A DNA stretch of 64,000 nt from positions 118,368,146 through 118,432,145 of the forward strand of contig CM065296.1 in NCBI GenBank assembly GCA_032871835.1. Direction: 5' to 3'. The notes beneath the pieces were generated by a model. That model saw only the letters and a list, made by a program, of their open reading frames with translations. It ran no database searches and was not told the DNA's origin. This DNA comes from Dipteronia dyeriana. Its lineage: Eukaryota; Streptophyta; Magnoliopsida; Sapindales; Sapindaceae. The position numbers were made by a program, and so were the translations under genes. Positions 61,800 through 64,000 of the stretch are shown here, piece after piece; position 1 is the first letter of the stretch, and every line of letters begins with the position of its first letter.

Positions 61800-62245
61800 T
61801 GATTATTGCTAACTAAATGTATGTTTACATGCTAATACTTACTTAAACGTATAAAAGTGTATATGTTTACACGTTGCAAATGGAATGTTTACACGCTAAT
61901 ACTTGCTAACACGACTAAAAGTGTGTATGATTACACGTTGCAAATGAAATATTGATACTCTTATACTTGCTTACACGACTAAAGTAACTGTATGATTACA
62001 CGCTACACATGGTCTGTTTACATGCTTATACGTTGATATCTCTACATGTTTGCACGTTGATATCTCTACATATTTACACGCTTAACAATCTGAATGCTTA
62101 CACGTTCCACGTTAACAATGTATCACTTACACGCTGCTACGTCGACATGTTTACACGCTTAATGTGCTTACACGCTGATACAATGCATGCTTACACGATG
62201 AAATCGAGGAATTATTATACGTTGCACATATAATGCCTGAATGTA
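61800..62245. repeat. Right subterminal motif array of the MULE
   Basis: Repeats of TGTTTACACGCT, GCTTACACG, TATGATTACACG and ACGTTGATATCTCTACA. TACACG recurs about fifteen times in 450 bp, nearly all in one orientation. Confidence 0.8.
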
Positions 62246-62701
62246 TGAATGGTTACAAGTAGAAAAAAGAATCAAGCATTCCACCGTGTTAACATTCTGG
62301 TAAACTAATTTTTATACTTCTGTTCATTCTGAAAATTTACTTTCACTTCAAGAACTTTAGAACAACCACTCCTAACTACTACAACAAATAAAATGCAACA
62401 ACAAATACGAGCTAACGTTACTGAAAGTAAATTAAAAAAAAACATCTTCTTTAGATCATAAACCCTTGACAGTTATGATGATCTGGTGATTTACGAAAAC
62501 CTTACGAGATTTAAGAAATATCTTAAAGGGAAATACTCGTGTCTGAGAAATAAAATCTAAGAGGGAAATAATTATGAGAGAGAAATAAAATCTGAGAGGG
62601 AAATAAAATATTAATGTTGTTTGAAAAGTAGATAAGAGCATACTTGTCCAAATATTATTTCTCTTGAATAAAAAAAAACTTATTAGGATGGGACAATTTC
62701 C

Positions 62702-63126
62702 CGTTACAATTAAAAATAAAAAACAATATCTTGACGATGATCAGGAACTTACGACCGTATATATATATATATATATATATATATAGGTTTTCCTATCGGT
62801 ACGTACTAATATAAGTTAAATCAGTGCATTGCATATGGATTATTGATTATGGAGAAACTTTGACAAGTGTATACGATTTGAGTCAAAGTATGTAAATTTA
62901 ATGGTCCACATTCAACGTACTGACGAATTTATATTAGTGCGTACTGACTTGAAAATTTCTGTACATATATATATGTATATATATACTATTCATTAGGTTA
63001 CTCAATGAATTATCCAATTCGATATATGTAGTCTTGCTGATCTCAGTATTGTTTCCTTATGGTATGTCACGGTCGTAAGTTCCTGATCATCAGTCAAGAT
63101 ATTGTTTTTTATTTTTAATTGTAACG
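62702..63126. repeat. 56-bp inverted repeat pair around a MITE
   Basis: 62702-62757 (CGTTACAATTAAAAATAAAA to ACTTACGACCG) is the reverse complement of 63070-63126 with a single one-base indel. The loop holds MITE copy 2 and one copy of a 31-bp direct repeat. Confidence 0.9.
62785..62963. mobile_element. MITE, TA-flanked (copy 2)
   Basis: Same family as 5796-5982: TTAGTGCGTACT, GAGTCAAAGTATGTAAA and CACATTCAACGTAC, with flanking TA runs on both sides. Confidence 0.65.
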
Positions 63127-63156
63127 TAGTCTTGCTGATCTCAGTATTGTTTCCTT
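63028..63156. repeat. 31-bp direct repeat, two copies 98 bp apart
   Basis: GTAGTCTTGCTGATCTCAGT followed by ATTGTTTCCTT occurs at 63028-63058 and, identically, at 63126-63156. The right arm of the inverted repeat lies exactly between the copies. Confidence 0.95.
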
Positions 63157-64000
63157 TGTCTGTTTTACTTTCACATGCTATGCATAAAAGTTTGTCTAGA
63201 AAAGGAAATTAACGTGTGCATAAATAATGAAATATTCGGGATGTTAATCCGCACCATCCACAAATGTTTGATATAAAGTTGTGACTTTTTAGCAAACAAC
63301 TGTTACAATTCCTCTTTCAAAAAAGAAAAAAGAAAAAAGAAAAAAAACTGTTCCAATTCCTGAAATTGTTGAGTTTTGGAATGTCACACAGTCAATTCCA
63401 TAACATACTCGGTAACATTATATAATAAAGATCTTAATGTTCTTTTGAGCTGTCTAAATTACACCAGATAAGCACCCATAGGTCCCATACTCGTGTCAGT
63501 CCTAAAATATTTGACATTCAACGTTGTTCTGTACTTAACTTTACAAAACAATGATTATAAACTTGTTTAATTTTATAACATTATAAAATCAACTCTTCAA
63601 CATTACAAAACAAAAGTCCAATTTTTTTTTTCCAGAACCATCATGATCATAGAAGCACTCTATTGTGACTGAATCCAAATATTCAAGTCAGAGGTACAAA
63701 TAATAAAAAAAGGTATATATAGAGAGAGAGAATTGGAACTATTACGAAACAATATTGTCTCTTACTAGTTACTACTCAGCTTTCTAATCATTTTAACTTA
63801 TTCGTCATCAATTTGATCCATATATTTTACCCTACAACACATTACACATGCATGCTCTTCATCAACTTTTCATTTTCTAGAGTTTCTAGCAACTTGTGAT
63901 TCGTCCCAGCAAGATTACAAATCACGCAAAAAAAAAAAGAAGCAAACTTTTATTGTACTTAATTATATTCTGTTGGCCAATTCAACTCACTCTCTTAAAT
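63157..64000. other. Non-coding right edge, duplicated protease-flank sequence
   Basis: 63669-63691 and 63757-63900 match the 3' flank of the protease pseudogene (18629-18651 and 25883-26010). No gene is visible. Another RD19-like copy could lie nearby outside the window. Confidence 0.6.

Larger units (their letters stand above)
54059..62702. mobile_element. Mutator-like element carrying Ulp1-type protease and transposase genes (8.6 kb)
   Basis: It holds a plus-strand DUF1985/Ulp1 gene (55679-58848) and a convergent minus-strand mudrA-type transposase gene (about 59640-61700), both broken. The ends are diverged inverted repeats: left GGGTAAAATTC and TTTCTTGGACAAGTATGCCC, right the complement of GGGAAATTGTCCC and TATTTGGACAAGTATGCTC. 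Three arrays of a TACACGC/GCGTGTA motif lie near both ends and between the genes. MULEs with a captured Ulp1-like gene (Kaonashi/KI-MULE) are established in plants; the layout fits. No 9-bp target duplication was found, and the right flank is rearranged. Confidence 0.8.

Noticed and set aside
62009..62233. 74-codon frame with repeated TLISLH-type text
   Set aside because: Translation of the TACACG motif array, not a protein.

Overview
This is a eudicot plant nuclear genome segment: AT-rich, intron-bearing genes with GT-AG junctions, and a dense layer of plant repeats (Ty1/copia and Ty3/gypsy elements, LINE tails, hAT and Mutator elements, MITEs, endogenous pararetrovirus). No bacterial or organellar genes, tRNA or rRNA were recognised.

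The only conventional host genes are three members of one family, RD19-like (cathepsin F-like) papain cysteine proteases, all on the + strand. The first (1-1924, cut at its 5' end by the window) looks intact, with all catalytic residues. The second (16778-18229) is a pseudogene with three frameshifts and a Trp-to-Leu change next to the catalytic Cys. The third (40433-40891) keeps only the inhibitory propeptide and ends in what looks like a LINE-derived tail; it has its own TATA box and a small first exon. The 3' flank of copy 2 is also repeated at the right edge (63669-63900), so the locus probably arose by segmental duplication and was then inflated by mobile DNA.

Layout: 3828-5179 hAT-type element with near-perfect 8-bp target duplication; 5796-5982 MITE; 7079-11472 internally deleted copia element (- strand) with about 1.1-kb LTRs; 12625-13690 truncated copia (+) with LTR, primer binding site and broken gag; 16312-16552 Mutator MITE with perfect 9-bp target duplication; 18737-25824 near-complete copia (-) with GTATG target duplication and a candidate solo LTR in its leader; 26176-26800 5'-truncated LINE with perfect 12-bp target duplication; 26955-27699 hAT element nested in a MITE; 27873-29470 two 0.8-kb direct repeats; 29999-37551 TIR-bounded block holding endogenous caulimovirid copy 1 (+), itself between TA-rich tracts; 42065-46095 copia 3' end and degraded Ty3/gypsy (-); 46440-53606 nested fold-back DNA elements split by caulimovirid copy 2 (-); 54059-62702 Mutator-like element carrying a DUF1985/Ulp1-type protease gene (+) and a mudrA-type transposase gene (-), both broken, with three arrays of a TACACGC/GCGTGTA motif; 62702-63156 a rearranged junction with inverted and direct repeats.

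Nothing here forms an operon or metabolic pathway. The points most worth following up are the propeptide-only protease gene fused to a LINE tail, the motif arrays of the Mutator-like element, and the two related but differently truncated pararetrovirus copies.
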